NCBI GenBank assembly: GCA_034437075.1
Contig: DAOTVD010000260.1
Coordinates: 1 to 21,669, forward strand
Source: DAOTVD01 sp034437075
GTDB lineage: Bacteria; Chloroflexota; Anaerolineae; Aggregatilineales; J027
Direction: 5' to 3'
DNA length: 21,669 nucleotides
Part shown: piece by piece, positions 6,386 through 13,267 of the stretch
Numbering within the stretch: position 1 is the first letter of the stretch
How the letters are laid out: the number at the start of each line of letters is the position of its first letter
Position numbers and translations under genes: made by a program
The notes under the pieces: generated by a model
The model's input: only the letters and a program-made list of their open reading frames with translations
Told to the model about the DNA's origin: nothing
The model's database searches: none

Positions 6386-7930
6386 GTCAAATTTGATGAG
6401 GCTACGCCCGGTCATTTCGGGCGGCTGATCCACACCCAGCAATTCGAGCGCCGTGGGCGCTACATCCGCCAAGATGCCCCGTGGCCGTAAGCCAATATAC
6501 TGATCGGCCACGACGAATAACGGCACGGGCGAGGTCGTGTGATAGGTGTGCGGCTCGCCGCTAACCTCGTCAATCATGCGGTCAGAATTGCCATGGTCGG
6601 CAGTGACGATGGCCGCGCCGCCTTTGGCCACCACCGCTTCCACAATTTTCCCGGCGAGCTCATCCACCACTTCGGCGGCTTTAATCGCGGCGGCGAGGTC
6701 GCCGGTGTGGCCGACCATATCGGGGTTAGCAAAGTTGATGAGCAAAAAATCGTCGTCACCGTTTTCGATGCGCTTGAGCAACACATCCGCGACCTCATGC
6801 GCGCTCATTTCGGGCTGCAAATCGTAAGTGGCGACCTTGGGCGAGGGCACGATTTCGCGTTCTTCGCCCGGGAACAGTTCTTCGCGCCGCCCATTGAAAA
6901 AATACGTCACATGCGGATACTTTTCCGTCTCCGCAATATGGAACTGTTTTTTGCCTGCGGAGGCTAAGACCTCCGCCAGGGGATTTTTGATGATCTCGAT
7001 GGGATAGAGAATTTTCACGGGCAAACCGGAGGCATATTGCGTCATCGTGATAATGGTCAAATCCGGGATGGGCTCGACGTTCGTTTCATTTTGCACGTCT
7101 TCATCCACCAGCATTTGCACGATCTGGCGCATGCGATCCGCGCGGAAATTGAAACACACCAGCACATCCCCCGCACCGAGGCCCAGCGCATCATTGCCGG
7201 GGTCGATGACCGTGGGCAAGATAAATTCATCCATCACATCGTTATCATACGATTGCTGAATGGCCGTGGCTGCATCCGGTGCGGTGATGTCGCTCTGATG
7301 CTTCACGATGGCATCGTAGGCTTTGCCCGTGCGTTCCCAGCGCTTATCACGATCCATAGCGTAGTAGCGCCCGCTGACCGTGGCAATCGTGCCGCCATAT
7401 TGGTCAATCTGTGCTTGTAAGTCTTGCAAAAAGACGGCGGCGCTGCCCGGCGAGGTATCGCGCCCATCTGTGATGACATGTATCAGGGGCTCGATGCCGT
7501 GCTGGTGGGCCATCTTCAACAGCGCAAACTGATGCGTATCCAGGGCATGGACACCCCCTGTCCCCAGCAGCCCGATAAGGTGCAAGCGCTTACCGTTAGC
7601 TTTCACGGCTTGGATGGTTTCGGTAAGCAATTCGTGCTCGTAGAACGCGCCGCTATGAATATCGTTGTTGATGCGGCTGATATCCTGATAGACGATGCGC
7701 CCGGCGCCGAGGTTCAAGTGCCCGACCTCGGAATTGCCCATTTGGTCGGGGATGAGGCCCACGGCTTCGCCGGAGGCATCCACGACCGAGCGTTCAAGCT
7801 CCCGGCTCCAGCGGTCATAGTTGGGGGTGTTGGCTTGCAAGATGGCGTTGCCGTGTTCCATGGCGCGCAGGCCCCAGCCATCTAAGATCATTATCATGAC
7901 AGGTTTATAGCTAAAATTCGAATTTGGCAT
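6380..7930 (-). CDS. gpmI: 2,3-bisphosphoglycerate-independent phosphoglycerate mutase
   Basis: This glycolytic enzyme interconverts 3- and 2-phosphoglycerate through a phosphoserine intermediate and two Mn ions. The 516-residue length is normal for the family. Visible motifs are MILDGWG at about 14-20, QMGNSEVGHLNLGAG with the catalytic Ser67, HVITDGRDTSPGS in the inserted transferase domain, NFRADRMRQI, ANPDMVGHTGD and TADHGNSD near the C-terminus supplying metal ligands. One small deviation is FFNGRREE where GG is usual. GGGAG sits six bases before the ATG. The gene lies 57 bp downstream of the amidohydrolase on the same strand and may share its transcript, though the functions are not obviously linked. 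The identification is secure. Confidence 0.97.
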   Translation of the reverse strand: MPNSNFSYKPVMIMILDGWGLRAMEHGNAILQANTPNYDRWSRELERSVVDASGEAVGLIPDQMGNSEVGHLNLGAGRIVYQDISRINNDIHSGAFYEHELLTETIQAVKANGKRLHLIGLLGTGGVHALDTHQFALLKMAHQHGIEPLIHVITDGRDTSPGSAAVFLQDLQAQIDQYGGTIATVSGRYYAMDRDKRWERTGKAYDAIVKHQSDITAPDAATAIQQSYDNDVMDEFILPTVIDPGNDALGLGAGDVLVCFNFRADRMRQIVQMLVDEDVQNETNVEPIPDLTIITMTQYASGLPVKILYPIEIIKNPLAEVLASAGKKQFHIAETEKYPHVTYFFNGRREELFPGEEREIVPSPKVATYDLQPEMSAHEVADVLLKRIENGDDDFLLINFANPDMVGHTGDLAAAIKAAEVVDELAGKIVEAVVAKGGAAIVTADHGNSDRMIDEVSGEPHTYHTTSPVPLFVVADQYIGLRPRGILADVAPTALELLGVDQPPEMTGRSLIKFDL

Positions 7931-7987
7931 GGTTTGCTCCCGTTGTGTGCTTGGTCGATTAGATTGTCATCCAGGGGACGGCCCGCG

Positions 7988-9136
7988 TCAAGCACGCGCG
8001 CGGAATTCTAGCCCTGGAATCCCGTTGCGCAACTTGCGAGCAATACGCCACAAATGCGGCGCCAGGTGATACGGAACACCATCCAGGGTGCAATTCGCGC
8101 GAGATTCGGACTGCTCCCACACGATGCATCCGCTCCGCATCACCCACCCGACATCCGCCCGGCCACTCGCGCATAAGACGGTATACGGATCAATGTCCGG
8201 CTTAACCTTCAACGCCAGGACATCCGCGCGGCAACCGGGGCGCAGGTCGCCAAGCTGCGGCGCGCTGAGCACCCCCGCAGGCGTAGATGTGACTGCCTCG
8301 AACAAGTCGCGCGGGCCTATTTGTTCAGTCGCAGACGCCGCGCGCAATTCATCCAGCAGATCGCCGTCGGCTGTCAGACGCGAATCGCTACCGAGCATGA
8401 GCTTTCTTGCCTCGGCCCAAGGGCGGACATCGGCGGTGGTGCCCAACAAATAGACATTGCTAGACGGACACCAGACTAACCCCGCGCATGTTAGGCCGGC
8501 TTCTCGCAAGGTATCCCCGCGCAGGCCAACGCCGTGAATCAAAATCGTTCGCGCGGTGGCCGCCCCTAGCGCCGCCAGTTGATTGTATTCTGCCTCGGCG
8601 GTGGGGTCGGTGCCTTCGGCCAAGTGGATAAAAAACGGCGATTTGCTTTGGCTAGCGCGCTGGATGGCCTCCGGCGCGCTCAGATACAGCGAATGCGCCC
8701 AGGTATAACGCCGCCACACCTGAACGGGAAACCGCCGCGCGCGCAAAGGGCGATGTAGCAGATTGTGTTGCACGACCGTCGTAACGCCGCTCAGCAGATT
8801 CTTAAGCCCACCCGACCAGCAACGATCTCGCAGAGGCCAGGCGCGCAACCCCGCAAAAGGGGCGTCATCCAAGCGCACGGACATATCCGCCGCCCAGGCG
8901 CGCGCATTCGTGTAAACCTCACGAAATTTACTACGCGGAAAATGATTCAATTCCAAATGATCGTGCGCGTTGATGAGGCCAGGGAATAGGATGAGGTCTT
9001 CGGCGAGAATGTGCCGCGCCGCGCGTTTGACTTCCGCCGGGGGAAGCACGATACCCCGGCGCGTATCGACCACCAGTGGCCCCCCGCGCGGCCCTTCGGA
9101 GGTCAAAACCAGATAAGGATGATACGCTACGATCAT
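7988..9136 (-). CDS. Amidohydrolase-superfamily protein, cytosine/SAH-deaminase-like clade
   Basis: This is a metal-dependent hydrolase of about 382 residues. The metal site is complete: NAHDHLE with His58 and His60, HLAEGTD with His171 and Glu174, HGVGL with His201, and LGSDSRL with Asp251. WCPSSNVYLLG in the same region is typical of the deaminase/AtzA/TrzN-like subtype. The C-terminal stretch GDLRPGCRADVLAL is the usual return to the beta-sandwich. The substrate is unknown; nucleoside or base deamination, or hydrolysis of a ring amide, would fit. The frame can be extended to a GTG at 9163, adding MKFVLFGVF. I chose the ATG at 9136 because the family start and the first strand fit it and a GGGGTG lies just upstream. 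The start is uncertain; the fold is not. Confidence 0.83.
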   Translation of the reverse strand: MIVAYHPYLVLTSEGPRGGPLVVDTRRGIVLPPAEVKRAARHILAEDLILFPGLINAHDHLELNHFPRSKFREVYTNARAWAADMSVRLDDAPFAGLRAWPLRDRCWSGGLKNLLSGVTTVVQHNLLHRPLRARRFPVQVWRRYTWAHSLYLSAPEAIQRASQSKSPFFIHLAEGTDPTAEAEYNQLAALGAATARTILIHGVGLRGDTLREAGLTCAGLVWCPSSNVYLLGTTADVRPWAEARKLMLGSDSRLTADGDLLDELRAASATEQIGPRDLFEAVTSTPAGVLSAPQLGDLRPGCRADVLALKVKPDIDPYTVLCASGRADVGWVMRSGCIVWEQSESRANCTLDGVPYHLAPHLWRIARKLRNGIPGLEFRARA

Positions 9137-9151
9137 AAACACCCCAAACAA

Positions 9152-9183
9152 GACAAATTTCACCTCGAATCAGGAGATTTGTC
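9152..9183. repeat. Inverted repeat in a divergent promoter region
   Basis: GACAAAT (9152-9158) and ATTTGTC (9177-9183) are exact complements separated by 18 bases. They lie in the 109-bp spacer between the divergent amidohydrolase and VKOR-fusion genes. Such spaced arms could be an operator for a dimeric regulator acting on both genes, but a seven-base arm can arise by chance and no -35/-10 pair was found that would support it. Confidence 0.25.
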
Positions 9184-9245
9184 ACTACGCAGGATAGCCA
9201 TGAACCGTCAATATTACATTAACGTTGAAGATAAAAGGGATGCTT

Positions 9246-10595
9246 ATGTCTATTCGCCGCTTGTTCCCTATCATTGTACTGACTATTTTGTTGCTGGGCC
9301 TGCCCTTAGTTGCCCAGGCCCAAGAACCCGAAACCCCGGTTGAAAATACCACCACCGAACAACCTGTGGTCTTCAGCCTGCTATTCTATTCGCCAAACTG
9401 TCCCTATTGCCACATCCTGATGGACGAAGATTTGCCGCTCCTGCAACAGCAATACGGCGAGCAATTCGAAGTTCTGCTCATTAATGTCCAGAATCGCGCG
9501 GGTGCGGAAATGTATTACGCGGCCTGCGATGCTTTTAACGTGCCGCAAGCGCGCTGTGGCGCCGTCCCGGCCATGGTGGTCGATAATCAGGTGATGATCG
9601 GCGGCGGCGAAATCCCGCAGCGTTTACCAGGCTTGATTGAAACAGGTTTGGCACGGGGTGGTATCGGCCTACCCGACATCCCCGGTTTGCAAGAAGCCTA
9701 TGCCGAAGCCTTCCCGAATGGTCGTTCGATGAGCGCCCCGGTGGATGACTCGGTGTTTTCTGATTCCGCCACCTTTGAGAGCAGCGATAACTGGATCGAG
9801 AATTTTCAGCAAGACCCGCTCGCGAATGGTATCGCCGTCTTTGTGCTGATTTTGCTGACCGGCAGTGTCGGCGCCATGCTGTATAGTGGCGTTCAGTTCA
9901 TTCGCGGCGAAGCCGCCCTGAATTGGCTAACGACGAACACAGGCTGGATGGCCCTCCTGGGCATGACGATCCTGAGCATGTTCATTGCGCTGACCCTGGC
10001 CCTCGAACAAGATGGTTTCTCTGGCGCGACAATGCTAGCCGTGGCCGTGCTGCTGATTTTCACCGTCGCCCTAGGCATGATCTGGGAAGCGCGGCGAGAA
10101 GCAAATAAGCCCATCAAACTACCGAATTGGCTTTTCCCGGCGCTGAGCGTCGCGGGGTTGGTTGTGGCTAGCTACCTGCTCTATGTCGAGTCCGGCGAGG
10201 CCGAAGCGGTCTGCGGCGCGGTCGGGAACTGCAACGCTGTGCAAGCCAGCGAATATGCCGAGCTATTTGGCGTGCTGCCCGTCGGCGGATTAGGCGTCAT
10301 CGGCTACATCGGCATTTTGGGGGCTTGGGGTGTCGCGCAACGCTCGCAGAAGTACCGCGATTACGCGCAAGCCGCCCTGTTGGTGATGCTGTTCTTTGGC
10401 GCGGCCTTTTCCATCTATCTGACTTTCTTGGAGCCCTTTGTCATCGGCGCGACCTGCGCTTGGTGCCTGACCTCCGCCATGGTGATGCTCTTGCTGTTGT
10501 GGATTGCCGCCCCCGAAGGTTGGCGCGCAATGCGTGACATTACCACCGGGCCGCCCGCGCCAAGCAAGAAAAAGCGTCGGCGCCGTACTGCATAA
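9246..10595 (+). CDS. Thioredoxin-like/VKOR fusion, disulfide-forming membrane enzyme
   Basis: The 449-residue protein starts with a signal peptide or anchor (MSIRRLFPIIVLTILLL, cleavage plausible after AQA). A thioredoxin-like domain follows with the CPYC active site at Cys52-Cys55 and two further Cys at 94 and 104. Three hydrophobic segments at about 195-215, 235-255 and 260-280 separate it from a VKOR (vitamin K epoxide reductase) domain. That domain shows the loop pair Cys323 and Cys329, Ser335 in the conserved QAS, and the quinone-proximal CAWC at 404-407 in the last helix. VKORs re-oxidise a thioredoxin-like partner with quinone to introduce disulfides in exported proteins. In most bacterial fusions the thioredoxin is C-terminal; here it is N-terminal. 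The ATG at 9246 has AAGGG six bases upstream and is preferred over a TTG at 9225 or ATG at 9240. The C-terminus is very basic. Confidence 0.85.
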   Translation: MSIRRLFPIIVLTILLLGLPLVAQAQEPETPVENTTTEQPVVFSLLFYSPNCPYCHILMDEDLPLLQQQYGEQFEVLLINVQNRAGAEMYYAACDAFNVPQARCGAVPAMVVDNQVMIGGGEIPQRLPGLIETGLARGGIGLPDIPGLQEAYAEAFPNGRSMSAPVDDSVFSDSATFESSDNWIENFQQDPLANGIAVFVLILLTGSVGAMLYSGVQFIRGEAALNWLTTNTGWMALLGMTILSMFIALTLALEQDGFSGATMLAVAVLLIFTVALGMIWEARREANKPIKLPNWLFPALSVAGLVVASYLLYVESGEAEAVCGAVGNCNAVQASEYAELFGVLPVGGLGVIGYIGILGAWGVAQRSQKYRDYAQAALLVMLFFGAAFSIYLTFLEPFVIGATCAWCLTSAMVMLLLLWIAAPEGWRAMRDITTGPPAPSKKKRRRRTA

Positions 10596-10605
10596 GCTTG
10601 GCCTG

Positions 10606-10635
10606 TTGTTCAACTGGCCCCAATTAGAATATACT
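10606..10635 (+). promoter_or_regulatory. Putative promoter of threonine synthase
   Basis: TTGTTC (10606-10611) and TATACT (10630-10635) are separated by 18 bp. The -10 matches TATAAT in five positions and the -35 is weak. Transcription would begin around 10642, inside the inverted repeat that follows. Confidence 0.4.
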
Positions 10636-10637
10636 CG

Positions 10638-10661
10638 CAAGCACGGGGTTTCCCGTGCTTG
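10638..10661 (+). promoter_or_regulatory. Perfect 10-bp inverted repeat, operator or attenuator-like hairpin before thrC
   Basis: CAAGCACGGG (10638-10647) and CCCGTGCTTG (10652-10661) are exact complements with a four-base loop GTTT. No U-run follows, so it is not a classical intrinsic terminator. It lies 12 bp after the stop of the putative -35 region and overlaps the expected transcription start, which would suit an operator. The 10-base direct repeat CTTGTGTGAT overlaps its 3' arm (10658-10667) and recurs at 10676-10685. A role in ending VKOR-fusion transcripts or controlling threonine synthase is possible. Confidence 0.5.
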
Positions 10662-10706
10662 TGTGATTCTCGACACTTGTGTGATCCAACAGTAAGGACA
10701 AAACCC

Positions 10707-12023
10707 ATGCCCGTCTCTTGGTTTCAATGTGTCGCCTGCGGGGCGACCTATCCACTCGAAGATAATCTGTACACCTGCCCCGCGTGCGATGGTCTGCTAG
10801 ATGTCTGGCACGATTTAGCGCAGTGGCACGGGCGCGCGGAAGACTTACGCCAACGCTTTGATGAACGCATGCTGTCTTGGGAACCTAGCGATCAGTCAGG
10901 CGTGTGGCGCTATCGCGAATTAGTCGGCCCCAGTTTTGCCCTATCCGAGATCGTGACGCGCGGCGAAGGTAATACGACCCTGTATAACGCACCGCCCCCG
11001 CTGGCGTCCTATGCTGGGGTAACGCGCTTGCAACTGAAACACGAAGGCGAAAACCCGACTGGGAGCTTCAAAGATCGTGGGATGGCCACGGGTGTCACCC
11101 GCGCGGTGAGTGTCGGCGCGCAAGCTGTGATTTGTGCCAGCACAGGCAACACCTCCGCGTCGATGACGTCTTTCGCGGCGTTGGCGGGCCTGCGTCCGCT
11201 GATTTGCTTTCCGGCAGGTAAAGTGGCCCTGGGCAAAATCGCGCAAGCACTAGCCTATGGCGCGGTCAGCATCCAGGTAGAAGGCGATTTTGACGCCGCG
11301 CTGACGCTCGTACGCCGCGCTGCCGATGAACTGCCCGTTTATTTGCTAAACTCGATCAATCCGTTTCGGTTGGAAGGCCAGAAAAGCATCATCATCGAAA
11401 TGTTGCACCAACGCGGCTGGCATGTGCCAGATTGGATCGTGGTGCCGGGCGGGAACCTGGGCAATAGCTCTGCTTTTGGCAAAGCCTTGCAAGAATTGCA
11501 CGAGGTCGGCCTGATCGACCGTTTGCCGCATATCGCGGTAATTCAGGCGGCGGGGGCCGCGCCTTTTGCAAATGCTTTCGCCACCGAATTTGACCAGTTC
11601 GAGCCCGTCCGCGCGGAGACGGTCGCCACGGCAATTCGCATCGGTAACCCGGCGAGTTACCCCAAAGCGCGCCGCACGATTCTGGCCACCGAAGGCTGGG
11701 TCGCGCAAGTCAACGACCAGGCGATTATGGACGCCAAAGCGCAGATCGACGCAGCGGGCATTGGCTGCGAACCCGCCTCGGCGGCGACCGTGGCCGGGGT
11801 GCGGGCGCTTGTGCAACGTCAGATCATCGACACTAACGCGGATATCGTGTGTGTCTTGACCGGGCATGTCTTAAAAGACCCCGGCGCAGTGATTGAGTAT
11901 CACGAGCAAACGCTCGAAGGCATTACGCCGAGTTTCCCCAATCAGATTCACACGATTCGCGATTCGTTGGATGAACTGGCGGCCTTTTTGCCGAATCGCG
12001 CCGCGCCCGCCGAGCAGGGTTAA
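10707..12023 (+). CDS. thrC: Threonine synthase
   Basis: This PLP enzyme converts O-phosphohomoserine to threonine, the last step of threonine synthesis. The 438-residue protein has an N-terminal zinc-ribbon-like module with CVAC at 8-11 and CPAC at 24-27, seen in many threonine synthases of this class. The PLP lysine motif NPTGSFKDRGM gives Lys122. The phosphate-binding glycine stretch is around VPGGNLGN. A frame extension to 10659 exists, but the ATG at 10707 is preceded by AAGGA eight bases upstream and the Cys motif starts near it, so 10707 is the start. No other threonine-pathway gene is nearby. The stop overlaps the stop of the convergent acyltransferase by four bases. Confidence 0.95.
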   Translation: MPVSWFQCVACGATYPLEDNLYTCPACDGLLDVWHDLAQWHGRAEDLRQRFDERMLSWEPSDQSGVWRYRELVGPSFALSEIVTRGEGNTTLYNAPPPLASYAGVTRLQLKHEGENPTGSFKDRGMATGVTRAVSVGAQAVICASTGNTSASMTSFAALAGLRPLICFPAGKVALGKIAQALAYGAVSIQVEGDFDAALTLVRRAADELPVYLLNSINPFRLEGQKSIIIEMLHQRGWHVPDWIVVPGGNLGNSSAFGKALQELHEVGLIDRLPHIAVIQAAGAAPFANAFATEFDQFEPVRAETVATAIRIGNPASYPKARRTILATEGWVAQVNDQAIMDAKAQIDAAGIGCEPASAATVAGVRALVQRQIIDTNADIVCVLTGHVLKDPGAVIEYHEQTLEGITPSFPNQIHTIRDSLDELAAFLPNRAAPAEQG

Positions 12024-13078
12024 GTATTCGGGGGGAGTGGCGCCTCGTGCAGGGTCACTTGTGGCGTAAAACGCAGAAAAACATCCTGCGGCATAGCCGC
12101 CGCTGCCACGCGGTATAGCTCATCGAGTTCCGCCAGGCCACGCGCCGCCTTATCATCCCCCAAACGATAGTTCAGAAATTCGGGTAAGGTTTCGGTTAAC
12201 GTGACCTGTAAGGCCGCCACCGCGTTGAGCACCTCTGCCGCTGGGAAAAAACGGTCGGTATGTTGAAACGGCGCCAACGGCAACTTGAGATTATGCACCA
12301 ACGGGCTAAAGAGATTCGGCTTGCTGATGAGTTCGGCCAACACGGAAAAATCACTTTGTTGGGCTTTGGGCATTAACTCAGCCGGAGCCGCCTCTAGCGT
12401 TGCGCTAAAAGATTGCCGCGCATACAGATCATAGCGGGCGCGTTCTTCGGGCGACAGATGGTCGTAAATGGCCTGCATCACCGCCAGGCTGGCCGCACGG
12501 AGTTCTTGCGCGCGCTGTTTGCGGTCGGTGATTTCAACCGGGGGCATGGGTTCGCAAAAATGAACCGCGATATGTGGTCGTTGCAAGCGCAAAATACGCC
12601 GCCAGACGTCGTAGGTGCCGCCGATAGCCACCGGGATAATCTGCGCGCCAGTGGTGTAGGACAAATACGCCACGCCCGGCTTAACGTCATCTAGGCGTTT
12701 TTCCCAGGTGCCACCTTCGGGAAACAGCGTCAGATGTTCGCCGTTTTTCAGCACAGCGGACATTTTCTTCAGGCTGTCGCGGTCGGCACTGCCGCGCAAG
12801 ATGCGGATGACGCCCATGTTCTCGACCAGCAAATTGGCCGGGAACAACAGCGGAAAATCCGCCGGGCCGACCGGGCGCACAGGCAAGGGGATATGTTGCA
12901 GCAAGACGACGACATCGTATGTCGAGGCGTGGTTCGGCGCGAAGATAAACGGCCCGCCCTCACGCGGGATGTTTTCCAGGCCCGTGACCGTCGTGCGCGT
13001 CAAGAACGCTTCCACGAGGGCGGATAGCAGTTTTAAGGTGCGCAAGATAGCGCTTGTAATGCCGTTGGCGGATGTCAT
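12020..13078 (-). CDS. PlsC-type 1-acylglycerol-phosphate acyltransferase with C-terminal extension
   Basis: This is a lysophospholipid acyltransferase family protein of 352 residues, acting at the membrane to make phosphatidic acid or a related lipid. The acyltransferase block carries NHASTYD with His50 and Asp55 (HX4D catalytic motif), the LFPEGGTWEKR region (FPEG phosphate site), and VAYLSYTTGAQIIPVAIGG (IPV motif). This part covers about residues 1-200. The remaining roughly 150 residues, with long helical stretches (DLYARQSF, AELISKPNLFSP, LDELYRVAAAAMP), are not in classical PlsC of about 240 residues, and I do not recognise them. GGGG lies about six bases before the ATG. The gene is divergent from the P-type ATPase with a 189-bp spacer. 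Exact acyl acceptor is unknown. Confidence 0.87.
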   Translation of the reverse strand: MTSANGITSAILRTLKLLSALVEAFLTRTTVTGLENIPREGGPFIFAPNHASTYDVVVLLQHIPLPVRPVGPADFPLLFPANLLVENMGVIRILRGSADRDSLKKMSAVLKNGEHLTLFPEGGTWEKRLDDVKPGVAYLSYTTGAQIIPVAIGGTYDVWRRILRLQRPHIAVHFCEPMPPVEITDRKQRAQELRAASLAVMQAIYDHLSPEERARYDLYARQSFSATLEAAPAELMPKAQQSDFSVLAELISKPNLFSPLVHNLKLPLAPFQHTDRFFPAAEVLNAVAALQVTLTETLPEFLNYRLGDDKAARGLAELDELYRVAAAAMPQDVFLRFTPQVTLHEAPLPPNT

Positions 13079-13157
13079 AGCTTACCCCAAACCTGATACC
13101 CTGGTCACTTGGCCAGCCCTAGCTTCAACTATCGGCTAACGCGGCGCAGGGTTTTTA

Positions 13158-13173
13158 CGTATAAAGCGTATAA
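13158..13173. repeat. Short direct repeat in divergent promoter region
   Basis: CGTATAA occurs at 13158-13164 and 13167-13173, nine bases apart, in the 189-bp spacer between the divergent acyltransferase and ATPase genes. It is AT-rich compared with its surroundings. It may be part of a promoter or a regulator site; seven bases is short, so it could be chance. Confidence 0.25.
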
Positions 13174-13207
13174 GATGATAGTAGCGCACACTCTACCTTA
13201 GCGCGGT

Positions 13208-13237
13208 TTGCGCCAGATGCAAGCTTTTCCCTATACT
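13208..13237 (+). promoter_or_regulatory. Putative promoter of the P-type ATPase operon
   Basis: TTGCGC (13208-13213) and TATACT (13232-13237) are separated by 18 bp, a good -10 with a moderate -35. Transcription would start about 24 bp before the ATPase ATG at 13268, giving a short leader. It would drive the five-gene run to 20496. Confidence 0.45.
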
Positions 13238-13267
13238 TTGTGGGAATGAGAAGACTGAAAGCACACG

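Noticed and set aside
9225..9245. TTG start for the Trx/VKOR fusion
   Set aside because: The AAGGG ribosome binding site lies within that extension and is correctly spaced to the ATG at 9246, which begins a normal signal peptide.
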